Below, one piece after another: positions 47,046 to 58,000 of a DNA stretch of 64,000 nucleotides. This stretch comes from Mactra quadrangularis. Taxonomy: Eukaryota; Mollusca; Bivalvia; Venerida; Mactridae. Position 1 is the stretch's first letter. Each line of letters starts with the position of its first letter. Made by a program: the position numbers and the translations under genes. The stretch is from contig CM046305.1 in NCBI GenBank assembly GCA_025267735.1, positions 36,787,108 to 36,851,107 on the forward strand. The letters run 5' to 3'. The notes under the pieces were generated by a model. That model worked only from the letters and a program-made list of their open reading frames with translations, was not told where the DNA came from and searched no databases.

Positions 47046-48360
47046 AACGCCAAAAGTCCTTAGGTGATTTACTGCGCATGTCCGTTAATTTTTTAGACAT
47101 TTGATACATATGATTACGTTTCTTTGCTTTCATAATTTTTTTATATTTACGTTTTGCCTCAAACAAACAGCGGCGATTTTCGTCAGACTTTGTACGATTG
47201 AATAGTGTTAAATGACGTTGATACTCAATTCGAGCAGTTTTGCATTCATTGTCAAACCACTCTTTGTTGTTATCGACTCGTTTCACTGAAGGATTGTATT
47301 GTACGGTTTTCTTAAAAAGTGGATCTGCTACACTACCAATAATATGACCAAAGTCGGTGACTAATTTATTAATTTGTTGAACATCATCGCAATTTTGCAT
47401 TAGTAGATGATTAAAATCGGGTAATTTGCCTATAATAGCATTCCTAAATTGTTGTTTATAATCAGAGTTCCATCTATATTTATCATGTTTAATATACTCT
47501 GTACTTGAATCTTTTGCATTAATGTTGCTACGTAATGAAAATGATAACGGTGCATGGTCACTGTATATATTAAATTCGTGCACTATAAAATCGTCGATAA
47601 GAAAAAAGAAATTTTCTTGAGCTATCAGATAATCAATAGTAGTGCATACTTTATTATTAAAATATGTAAATAAACCCTTGTTAAAATCACACCCTAAGCG
47701 ACCGTTTACAATTTTCATTGAGGTAGATTTACACATATCTAATAAATGTATACCTCGAGTATTGCATACTGAATCTTGGGAGGCCCTGACAGAGGGTAAG
47801 TCTGGACAATAATCATCAGGATCAATATCATGTACATAATTATCGCTTTCAATAAAATCTGCATTTTTACCTACTCTAGCATTAAAATCACCAGCAATCA
47901 TTACGCAGCCTAACTGCTCAAAGTCAAAAATATCCTGTTGCAATATGTCAAAAAGATTTACATTATAAAGTTTAGCAGCTGGACTTTCATCAGTCCATAA
48001 ATAAACACCACATACAAATACATCATATTCAAAATTAAAAAAGTCTTTATCCAATTGTATCCATATAATACTATCATAATGTGTACGAATAATAGTAACA
48101 CCATCTATAATATGAGTTTTTATGTAAAGAACCACGCCACCACTATTGCGCTTTGCATTTTTATTTTTAAATATTCTATAAAAGTTGAGGCATTCAAAAC
48201 CTGGTATACTAATGTCACTATTTTGGTCTGTCCAGGATTCACTTAAGAAGATGATATCATTATTCACAATATTATTTAGAAAATTTGAATCATTTAGTTT
48301 ATTGTTTGTCAGACCATTACAATTCCATACTAATAGATTGACGTTATTCTCCGCATCTTC
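47038..48360 (-). CDS. LINE ORF2, 5' part: apurinic/apyrimidinic-type endonuclease (frame broken at 3' end)
   Basis: The frame is open from directly behind the ORF1 TAG. No ATG precedes the catalytic domain; the first GTG is at 48267. The N-terminal WNCNGL motif (codons at 48313-48330) is the start of the endonuclease fold. Then come LSESW (catalytic Glu), GDFNAR (about 126-131 counted from the GTG) and YSDHAPL (about 235-241), all hallmarks of the APE-like nickase that opens the target for reverse transcription. The frame closes at 47038 immediately after a T8 run (47040-47047 on the + strand as A8), where homologous elements would be expected to continue in the reverse-transcriptase frame. 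A one-base insertion or sequencing error in the homopolymer is the simplest cause. Confidence 0.85.
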   Translation of the reverse strand, partial: EDAENNVNLLVWNCNGLTNNKLNDSNFLNNIVNNDIIFLSESWTDQNSDISIPGFECLNFYRIFKNKNAKRNSGGVVLYIKTHIIDGVTIIRTHYDSIIWIQLDKDFFNFEYDVFVCGVYLWTDESPAAKLYNVNLFDILQQDIFDFEQLGCVMIAGDFNARVGKNADFIESDNYVHDIDPDDYCPDLPSVRASQDSVCNTRGIHLLDMCKSTSMKIVNGRLGCDFNKGLFTYFNNKVCTTIDYLIAQENFFFLIDDFIVHEFNIYSDHAPLSFSLRSNINAKDSSTEYIKHDKYRWNSDYKQQFRNAIIGKLPDFNHLLMQNCDDVQQINKLVTDFGHIIGSVADPLFKKTVQYNPSVKRVDNNKEWFDNECKTARIEYQRHLTLFNRTKSDENRRCLFEAKRKYKKIMKAKKRNHMYQMSKKLTDMRSKSPKDFWRFF

Positions 48361-49341
48361 CTACGTCGTCTTCATCGGTTTACCATCAATGTAGAGGGTG
48401 TCGTATGAAATCCAAGCTCTCTTGTTTTCCGATATAGCTTTCTTCATCTTTGGTATCAATGCTTTTCGTTTAGCAACAACATCAGCTGGGAATTGTTCAT
48501 TTATATAGTATCCAGAACCTTTTAACTCACTTCTAGCTTTTCTCACTATCTCTCTATCTTTAAAATAGGTGAATTTACATACAATGTTTCTAGTTCCATT
48601 ACTAGCATGTCCAATTCTGTGGGCTCTTTCAATCATCATTTCATTAGCAGCTGTCTTTGCAATTTTTAATTTATCATGTATAAACTCTCTTAAAATTCTT
48701 TCAGTATCTTCAGCTTTTTCATTTGCTACTTCTTTAATGTTTGTAAAAATGAGGTTATTTCTCATTGATTGTGATTGGAGATAGGCAATATCATTTTTTA
48801 ATTTGTCATTCTCTAAGGCTGTAGCTTCTAGTTTACTCTGTACATTTCCTACAGCAAACTGTACATCATCAGATTTTTCTTCCAGGTGAGTAAGTCTCTT
48901 ATCTATCTTTTTATTATTTTCATCAATTGTTAACCAGATTTTCTTCAAGTCTTTATCAACATTCTCAACTTTCTTTTCTAAACTATCTAAAGAACTTAGC
49001 TTATTTTCTACAACACTAATTCTTTGGCTAATGTGCTGTAAAAGCTTCATTATATCACCATTTGTAGGATTTGTAGACTCTATATTGTTTGTAATTGAAG
49101 CAGCAGAATCGTTTGATGACGTCATTTTATCAGTTACACCAACGTTAGTATCAGCTTCCTCATTGAAAGATTCATATAACACTGTATTTGTTTCATTTAG
49201 TATCTCACTTACAATAACACTAGAATCTGCCCCTGACCCCTCAGAGCTTTCCGAAGGGCCTCTTGGTTTGAAAATTTTACTAGTATTGAGATTGTCACTA
49301 CCATTACTCCTATTTCTCTTCTTTTTGTTTTTATTAGCCAT
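48361..49341 (-). CDS. LINE ORF1 protein (coiled-coil, RNA-binding)
   Basis: A 326-residue ORF opens at an ATG. The N-terminus is basic (MANKNKKKRNRSNG) and is followed by a Ser/Glu/Thr-rich disordered part to about residue 95. Residues ~98-192 show a heptad pattern (LLQHISQRISVVENKLSSLD onwards) typical of a trimerising coiled coil. SMRNNLIFTNI at 192-202 opens an RRM-like domain, ERAHRIG lies at 238-244, and a C-terminal domain with YYINEQFP follows. In L1-like elements such ORF1 proteins bind element RNA and act as nucleic-acid chaperones. The frame ends with a single TAG, after which ORF2 continues in the same frame. Complete and intact. Confidence 0.85.
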   Translation of the reverse strand: MANKNKKKRNRSNGSDNLNTSKIFKPRGPSESSEGSGADSSVIVSEILNETNTVLYESFNEEADTNVGVTDKMTSSNDSAASITNNIESTNPTNGDIMKLLQHISQRISVVENKLSSLDSLEKKVENVDKDLKKIWLTIDENNKKIDKRLTHLEEKSDDVQFAVGNVQSKLEATALENDKLKNDIAYLQSQSMRNNLIFTNIKEVANEKAEDTERILREFIHDKLKIAKTAANEMMIERAHRIGHASNGTRNIVCKFTYFKDREIVRKARSELKGSGYYINEQFPADVVAKRKALIPKMKKAISENKRAWISYDTLYIDGKPMKTT

Positions 49342-49516
49342 ACTATTATGTAATAACAGCTTATATATTCAATATCCAATATCCATGGACTGCAATGCTC
49401 TGCTGGTTTTGGTAACTGTATAGTAATAAACTGTACAAACTCTCCGACATTAGCGGATATTGATACCTGTGGACAAACTTAATTAATATTTAGTTTGGGT
49501 ATCATGTGATACAGTT

Positions 49517-50689
49517 ATACTAATGTTGCACAATAATACGCGCTTGTATTTTTCCATCAGTAAATGATCATTATTACATTTTGACTAGCAATATTTCAGT
49601 GTGTCTGTTGAAACAACAATTATGATAATAGCATGCAAAATTAGGAAAAAGAGAAGTGAAAATTTTGCCTATATCTCCCTTTTAAGTGCTTTGGTGTAAA
49701 AATGTTGTTTGTTTTCAGTAACCAGACCGACCTTAAATTTTCGACGATTTTAAAGCGAAAATAATTATGATTAATTAATGACAAAATGTACAATATTGTA
49801 ACGAAGACTAATAATATGTATACAAGAATCTATTTTTAATTGTATTCCACTGTCTGTGGTGTATACATTAACCCAGATGATTTGAATACTCTACATATTT
49901 GCCTACTTACCTACCCTAATGTTTTGAGACGTTAGTGAAAACAAACAACATTTTTGCCTTATAGCATTTTGCCATCTCATGGTGTGTTTGCTTGTTAAAG
50001 TTAAACTGTATTAAGTATTTTGCCTAGTTAAAGTCATATGTATCCCTGATTTTGAATCACATGATGATAAGAAAGCTGTTTTCTTAACTGATAATATGAC
50101 ATTAATTGTGTAATGGTGAAGGATACATAAAACGATGCCATACTTGTTTCTGTCACAATCTCTGTGTTGTTTGCCATGTATTACTCTAGAGGGTGGGGTA
50201 TATTACCAGGCCAAATATTTTTTTCCTAGTTAAGATTTCAATACGACAATTGGTTACGAATTCATACATACCTTTTTGTATTCATCAGAAGCGTTTCGAA
50301 TAGATACATGTATACATGTATATATATGCATTAAAGTTTGTAACTTGTTACAAATTGTATTTTATGAGAGTCTGGATTGTGCGAAATACATTTCTTCCAT
50401 TACCCAATATGTAATAATTAAGACTGAAAGAATTTGTAAATTAATTATGCAGGCTGTGTTGATGTTGATGTGTAATTACTCGGAACAGCGACATGCTATC
50501 TTCATCAAATATTGAATATATTTGACAAAGTATTGTTTACCAGTTTTATGTCAATAATATCTACCGGTATATGTATCTTACATGGTATTGCGATAAACAA
50601 AACAAAATATGACGAACATTAAAATGTTTTATTTAGTCAAGGTTTGTGTAAGGACATTTATGTATATTGTTGTTGATTAGGAACATTAA
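49517..50689. other. Interior of the 12.7-kb insertion, with a small inverted-repeat pair
   Basis: TAAAAATGTTGTTTGTTTTC at 49697 is inverted at 49931-49957 (one mismatch over ~26 bases), giving a ~260-bp MITE-like structure. The rest is AT-rich, with ACATGTATACATGTATATAT near 50305 and no supported gene. Confidence 0.4.
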
Positions 50690-51590
50690 CAAGAGGGTCC
50701 TGAGGACCCTGGACCACTCACCTGAGAACTAGGGCATCTGACATAACATTATCTAACAGATTCAGTCAATGAAAACAGTGATTCCTGGGGCTGGGCCAGT
50801 TATGAACCCAGAAACAAAATTCAAACAATCTTTGTAGAAGACCTGAAGATAATACCACATAGCAAATATGAAAGCTCCACGTCTTGTCATTTTTGAAATG
50901 AAGATTTTTCAACATTGCCATATACATTTGTATAACTTTATGTAAATCTTGTGACCCCTGGGGTGGGACCAACAGTGACTCCAGTGGCATACTTTTAACA
51001 AGCTTTGTTGAAAACCTTTATATGATGTTGCCTGCCAAATACCAAAGCTTTATGTCATAACGTTTTTGAGAAGAAAATTTCTGACATTTCTTCTAGAAAT
51101 TTTTGTGAAACTTGGTACTCTTGGGGCGGGGCCAATATTGACCCCGGGACATAATTTGAATAATCTTCGTTATTGACAAGCACCGTCTAGGTATGCTACA
51201 TACCAAGTATCAAGGCTCTAAGTCTTGAAGGTTTTGAGATTTTTGTAACATTGCCCTATACATTTCTATGTTAATCATTTGACCCCTAGAGCGGGGTCAA
51301 TTTTGACCCCAGGGGCATAATTTGAATAATCTTTTTTAAAGCACCTTCTAGTAATGTGACATGCCAAGTTTAATAATGGAAGACCTTACGTTTTTTGTAA
51401 TGTTCTTTATTTAAAGACCTCATGTTTTTTACAAGAAGATATTTTAAAGAATTGTTGACGACTGACGTACGCACCCAAGCTCCTACCCCGGAACACATGC
51501 ACGCACCCCTACACACACCCACGCACTAAAGCACATTGGTCAAACTCCCACAATAGCTCTTCTTGGACACTTTGTGCTCAGGTGAGGTAA
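50690..51590 (+). mobile_element. Bivalve-type dispersed repeat with CTCACCTGAG / CTCAGGTGAG ends
   Basis: It starts with GGGTCCTGAGGACCC (a hairpin) and CTCACCTGAG at 50717-50726, and ends with CTCAGGTGAG at 51577-51586. The interior has three diverged ~170-bp units with GACCCCNGGGGCGGGGCCAA and GGGGCATAATTTGAATAATC. I recall this family as very abundant in bivalves, often close to genes. Non-coding. Confidence 0.6.
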
Positions 51591-51973
51591 TATATACGTA
51601 ACTGAAAACTATGTTTTGTTTTATCTAATTGTGCCATTATAATAAAAGTGGGTGGGGTAATCTTACCCCTCTCTTAACAGGAAAAATATGAATTCTACAT
51701 TATATCACGACTAAACAAGAAGGAAAGAGTACCTACAGCCAGTAACTTCAATACTAGGTCCTTAAATACTTAAAATAAGGGGTTTTTAGAGTCAGTAATG
51801 AAGGTTCTACTCAAATCCAGTCTTAAGCAGCATTTTTCGTTAATATGCGGTGTATGTCTTTACTCTTTAACGTCATTTTTTAAAGATTTGGACACAAGCT
51901 AGGGCATGCAACTTTTTGTTGCTGAAAGTAGAGGTATGTCACATGTCAAAACACAAAGAAACATTTCTTTTGC
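51591..51973. other. Right interior of the 12.7-kb insertion
   Basis: No gene. It includes AAGCTAGGGCATGCAACTTTTT; read on the other strand, AAAAAGTTGCAT sits 45 bases inside the GCAAAAGAAAT block, the same spacing as AAAAAGTTGCAT at the left end of the 12.7-kb element. This supports longer, decayed terminal repeats. Confidence 0.4.
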
Positions 51974-54900
51974 AGGACAGGTATATTCTGCGGCCAAATG
52001 CGGTCAAATGTGCGGTCAAGAAACAGCGGCCAACAAACTGCGGCCAGTAAAGTGCGGCCAAATTATCAAATGTTTGTACCGAGTTATTTTACTTTTTTGA
52101 ATTAATATACAATTCTTAATTGAATAAGATTCGTTAATTTTGTGAATCTATAAACTAATTTCACATTAACGAAAATTGAAAACAGTGTAAAAGTCTAGAA
52201 ATATAGAATATTAAATCCATTGTCAAAGGGAGGTAAATCGTACAGATATGCTTAGATTTGTTTAAGATAACTGATTCTGCGTAGATTTCATTTCAATTTT
52301 ACTATTTTTCAGTGAGAAAGATGTTTGCTTATTTCGCTCGAAGTAGGTGAATAAAAGCTGTATGGTGAAAATACAGATATTTGGTAAAATAGTAAATGAA
52401 ATACCAAACAAAAATAATTATTACTTTTTATTATCATCAATCATTTCACAAAACAGTAAATGTATGGTGAATATGCGAAATATGGTAAAATGACACATAA
52501 AATTTCTATGTATTTGAAATAACTATGTGATAAGATTCACGAAACTGTAAACAATTATATTGTAACACTGTAACCAATTTATTTCAGGTATTACTATGAC
52601 TGAATGCTGACTATTAATTAAATACAAAACGTTACTTTTGACGTTACGCAAATTGACCCCAGTATTTGACGCAACGTCGTAAGTTCTATGTAAATAAGAA
52701 ATTGGATTTATTGAAATACATGAATATCATCATCAGATTGGCTTGACATTACATAATAAAATAATAGTTTTCATTGTATCTTTATAACTACAAGAGATCT
52801 TCCGTATTTACCATATGTAGGAGTACATTATTAATTAATTCTTAAAAGTCTGTGCCTTACACAACTAATACCGACAAGAATATCCCAGGCCGCGATGCAA
52901 TCAAGATGCAATTCAAACTCCCAACCATCATGGAAATAACTGATTTTTATGGGAATCGAACCAACGCGGAGCAGTCTATCCTATGATTACCAGTCAAACG
53001 TAGTAATCGCTCGACAATGCCAGCTTTTCTATAATATATCAAAAATGAATTCGATCATCGTAGTTCTAAAGGAAAATTCATGTCCTATGATAACTTAACG
53101 ACAAGAAAAAATATACATAATTTTTATTGGGATTTATCAGCAAAACACTCATTTTTTAATGAAAAAATACTTTCCATGACACGACAAGTGTGGTTTAAGT
53201 TAAAATTTCCTAACGTACTATACACGATATATTGTTGACAATCGGGCGGGAAATTAAGATCACGTGACTAACATAAACCGTTAAAACGATAGACTCAACT
53301 TTTATAATGACTTTTATATCACTGTTAAACGGTGATGAGACCTTTTGAGAAGCAGATTTTTTTTATATTTGTAGCGGTAAAGGTCACTAAAACTTATCAA
53401 GAAATCGAATTTAAAGAATTAATCGTGTATGAGATAAGAAAACAGAAAATATCAGAATAAAATCTATAGATCGAAGCACAATCTGAATCAGGATATGACA
53501 TAACTTATTCAATATCATAATCAAGAGACGGTATCTCTATGTATAAGAAACGTCAAGAAAGAAAGAAAAATTTAAACGAGTAAATAAATAAAATAAATGT
53601 ATCAGTTCCTTTATAGAGTGTCCTTTTGTTTAAAAATTCTATGACTGAAAATTAATGAAAATGTCCTTATTTGTAGTGTTCTTTGTGTAAGTAAGACAAT
53701 ATATTGATTATAATAGAGACAAGCACATATTTAAAATGTTTACAAAATGATACCTTAAATTGATAAATATGAAACATTACCGGCCCTACTGGCATATGAA
53801 TTAATATTAATTGGCATATTAATGAGAATGTCAACATTCACAATGATATAGTATTGTCTTTTTTCAGTCAAACAGTCAAAGCTTACTAAAACATATTATA
53901 CTGCATAAACAGCTTTACTCGATTATATTACAAACTTTTAGAAACTCATGGATGTATTGCAACACTGATTTAAATAAACGCATTCACTGCGAAATTATTC
54001 ATGTTCTGACAGTTGAGTAAAAACGAACAATACATACTAATAATATATAACAAATTTACGACTCACCTGTGATGATGTTACAAGATCGACCACAGAATCC
54101 TGCTTAATTAAATTTTACACTCTCAAGCCACTATAACACATATGCACTATATTAGTGTCAGATAAATATTTATTAAAATATTTTGTTTGCGAATGACCTA
54201 TTATTACAGCCATTTTTGCACATTGACAACTTTAACTGCTAGAGGTTAAACACAATTGTGCCAGTTTCAATGAAGCTGTTTTCGAATTTCTTTAAGTTTG
54301 TAAAAAGAAACAAATGATTGGTTATTCATTCTGGCATTCATTCTAATGATTGGCCAATCAAATATATTTTTGTCTCTAGATTGTAATACACGTGCAAACA
54401 ATTTACATTAAACATATTATTCTTATTTCTGTAGATAAATCCTGTATTGGCGTTTAATTGAGTCTAATTAATACTTGTTATGCAATACATGTTTAATACA
54501 TGTTTGATGTTCAATGTATGCCGAGTCAAAACTGTGAATACACAATGACAATTATGAAATCATAAGAAAATCAACAACACTTAACAGAAAAAACAAAAAA
54601 CAAAAAACAACACTTAACAATGCATGCATGTAATTATGTTAAAACATTAATAACAACACATAATTGTAATTATTTTCAAACTTTTATTCAACATTTGCAA
54701 ACATACATTCTTTAATACATTGAATTCGAGTGAGGGGATAATACAAGTCATAAAACATAAAATTCATTAATTGAAATTATAAAATCATCTTTAAGATTAC
54801 AATCTTTAACTATTTTCACAACAATGCCCTTTTAACTCATTTTACTGAACAAATGTTTCATATCTTGCTTTTTATTCACAAAAACTCGATACTAACATTT

Positions 54901-54994
54901 GATAATTTGGCCGCACTTTACTGGCCGCAGTTTCTTGGCCGCACTTTCTTGACCGCACATTTGACCGCATTTGGCCGCAGTTTATACCTGTCCT
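51974..54994. mobile_element. 3,021-bp TIR element with subterminal GCGGCCAA repeats and 7-bp target duplication
   Basis: Ends AGGACAGGTAT ... ATACCTGTCCT are flanked on both sides by CTTTTGC (51967-51973 and 54995-55001). The inverted ends extend about 105 bases and contain five or six spaced copies of TGCGGCCAA or TGCGGTCAA, probable transposase-binding sites. The interior (52080-54890) has no long ORF, so the element is non-autonomous. A patch GGGCGGGAAATT (about 53243) resembles an E2F site. A 7-8 bp duplication would fit hAT-like or related families, but the ends do not settle it. Confidence 0.85.
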
Positions 54995-55048
54995 CTTTTG
55001 CACGGACTTCTAGGTTAGGCCCTTTTTTGGGCTAGGCTGACTAGTCTA

Positions 55049-58000
55049 GGTCTATTTCTCATACAGACATATAGTACAGTAGGCTATACATGTATATGAC
55101 TCTTCTGAACATCGCGGACCAATTTAGCGCTTGACAACCAGCCTAACCAGCACTGCCATTGTTCACGTGTCATGGACAGGTCACCTGATCACCACTTTGC
55201 GACTGGATTGTCTTCCCCTAAAAATCTGGTCTATTTCTCATATAGACATATAGTACAGTAGGCTATACATGTATATGCCTCTACTGAACATGTGGACCTA
55301 TTTCTCGCTTGACTGCTCTCAGCCAGCCTAACCAGCACTGCCATTGGTCACGTGTCATGGACAGGTCACCCGATCACCACTTTGATGCTGGATTGTCTCC
55401 CCCTGAAAATCTGGTCAATTTATCATAAAGACATACTGTTCAGTTGCCTATACATGTATATGACTCTACTGAACATGGCGGCCCAATTTCATGCTTGACC
55501 GCTCACAGCCAGCCTAACTAGCACTGCCATTGGTCACTAGTCATGGACAGGTCACCTGATCACCACTTTGCGGCTGGATTGTCTCCCCCTGAAAATCTGG
55601 TCTATTTCTCATATAGACATATAGTACAGTAGCCTATACATGTATATGACTCTACTGAACATGTGGACCGATTTTGCGCTTGACCGCTCATAGCCAGCTA
55701 AACCAGCATTGCCATTGGTCACGTGTCATGGACAGGTCACCCGATCACCACTTTGCGGCTGGATTGTCTGCCCCTGAAAATCTGGTCTATTTCTCATATC
55801 GACATATAGTACAGGAGGCTATACATGTATATGACTGTACTGAACATGGCGGACTGATTTCGCGCTTGACCGCTCACAGCCAGCCTAACCAGCACTGCCA
55901 TTGGTCACATGTCAGGGACAGGTCACCAGATCACTACTTTGCGGCTGGATTGTCTCCCCCTGAAAATCTAGTCTATTTCTCATATAGACATACGTGTATA
56001 GTACAGTAGGCTATACATGTATATGACTGTACTGAACATGGTGGACCAATTTTGCGCTTGACCGCTCACAGCCAGCCTAACCAGCACTGCCATTGGTCAT
56101 GTGTCATGGAAAGGTCACCCGATCACCACTTTGCGGCTGGATTGTCTCCCCCATGAAAATCTGGTCTATTTCTCATATAGACATTTAGTACAGTTGGCTA
56201 TACATGTATATGACTGTACTGAACATCGCGGACCGATTTGGCGTTGACCGCTCACAGCCAGCCTAACCTACACTGCCATTGGTCACGTGTCATGGACAGG
56301 TTACCCAATCACCACTTTGTGGCTGGATTGTCTCCCCCTGGAAATCTGGTCTATTTATCATAAAGACATACTGTTCAGTAGCCTATACATGTATATGACT
56401 CTACTGAACATGGCGGCCCGATTTCATGCTTGACCACTCACAGCCAGCCTAACCAGCACTGCCATTGTTCACATGTCATGGACAGGTCACCTGATCACCA
56501 CTTTGCGACTGGATTGTCTCCCCCTGAAAATCTTGTCTATTTCTCATATAGACATATAGTACAGTATCCTATGCATGTATATGACTCTACTGAACATGGC
56601 GGACCGATTTCGCGCTTGTCCGCTCACAGCCAGCCTAACCAGCACTGCCATTGGTCATGTGTCATGGACAGATCACCTGATCACCACTTTGCGGCTGGAT
56701 TGTCTCCCCCTGAAAATCTGGTCTATTTCTCATATAGACATATAGTACAGTAGCCTATACATGTATATGACTCTACTGAACATGGCGGACTGATTTGGCG
56801 CTTGACCGCTCACAGCCAGCCTAACCAGCACTGCCATTGGTCACGTGTCATGGACAGGTCACCCGATCACCACTTTGCGGCTGGATTGTCTCCCCCCGAA
56901 AATCTAGTCTATTTCTCATATAGACATATAGTACAGTAGGCTATACATGTATATGACTGTACTGAACATGGCGGACCCATTTCGCGCTTGACCGCTCACA
57001 GCCTGCCTAACCAGCACTGCCATTGGTCATGTGTCATGGACAGGTCACCTATTCACCACTTTGCGGCTGGATTGTCTCCCCCTGAAAATCTGGTCTATTT
57101 CTCATATAGACATATAGTACAGTAGGCTATACATGTATATGACTGTACTGAACATGGCAAACTGATTTTGCACTTGACCGCTCACAGCCAGCCTAACCAG
57201 CACTGCCATTGGTCACATGTCAGGGACAGGTCACCAGATCACCACTTTGAGACTGGATTGTCTCCCCCTGAAAATCTGGTCTATTTCTCATATAGACATA
57301 CATGTAAAGTACAGTAGGCTATACATGTATATGACTGTACTGAACATGGCAGACCGATTTCGCGCTTGACCACTCACAGCCAGCCAAACCAGCACTGAAA
57401 TTGGTCACGTGTCATGGACAGTTCATCCGATCACCACTTTGCGGCTGGATTGTCTCCCCCTGAAAATATGGTCTATTTCTCATATAGAAATATAGTACAG
57501 TAGCCTATACATGTATATGACTGTACTGAACATGGCGGACTGATTTCGCGCTTGACCGCTCACAGCCAGCCTAACCAGCACCTCCATTGGTCACGTGTCA
57601 TGGACAGGTCACCAGATCACCACTTTGCGGCTGGATTGTCTCCCCCATGAAAATCTGGTCTATTTCTTATATAGACATATAGTACAGTAGGCTATACATG
57701 TATATGCCTCTACTGAACATGTGGATTGATTTCTCGCTTGACCGCTCACAGCCAGCCTAACCGGCACTGCCATTGGTCACTTGTCATGGACAGGTCTCCC
57801 GATCACCACTTTGCGGCTGGATTGTCTCTCCCTATTAATCTGGTCTATTTCTCATATAGACAGTTAGTACAGTAGGCTATACATGTATATGACTGTACTG
57901 AACATGGCGGACCGATTTTGCGCTTGACCGCTCACAGCAAGCCTAACCAGCACTGCCATATGTCATGTGTCATGGACAGGCCACCCGATCACCACTTTGC

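Larger units (their letters stand above)
44409..49505 (-). mobile_element. APE-type non-LTR retrotransposon (LINE), nearly full length
   Basis: On the minus strand the order is a short 5' UTR, ORF1 (coiled coil plus RRM-like), then an endonuclease, reverse transcriptase and CCHC-type zinc motif in ORF2, a ~480-base 3' UTR, and a tail that ends AATAATAAAGTATCTATCTA with (TATC)n. GTGATTCAGTT at 44398-44408 and GTGATACAGTT at 49506-49516 may be the target duplication (10 of 11 match), which sets these limits only tentatively. One frame break in ORF2 is the only damage I see, so the copy is young. The clade is undetermined. Confidence 0.9.
42384..55048. mobile_element. 12.7-kb insertion in the 186-bp satellite: composite TIR element with nested insertions
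   Basis: The satellite stops at ...AATCTGGT (42383) and resumes at GGTCTATTTC (55049), so removing the insert and one GGT restores an exact monomer. The left end TAGGCTAATCAGGCT and the reverse complement of the right end TAGACTAGTCAGCCT match. A second block, AAGTCC(T/G)TGCAAAAGAAAT, follows at 28-38 bases inward on both sides. On the right this block is split by the 3,021-bp element, which confirms that insertion as later. No transposase ORF survives. The 3-bp duplication and ends do not let me name a superfamily. Confidence 0.7.

Noticed and set aside
50766..50990. Minus-strand ORF MPLESLLVPPQGSQDLHKVI
   Set aside because: It falls inside the bivalve-type dispersed repeat at 50690-51590, which is known as non-coding.
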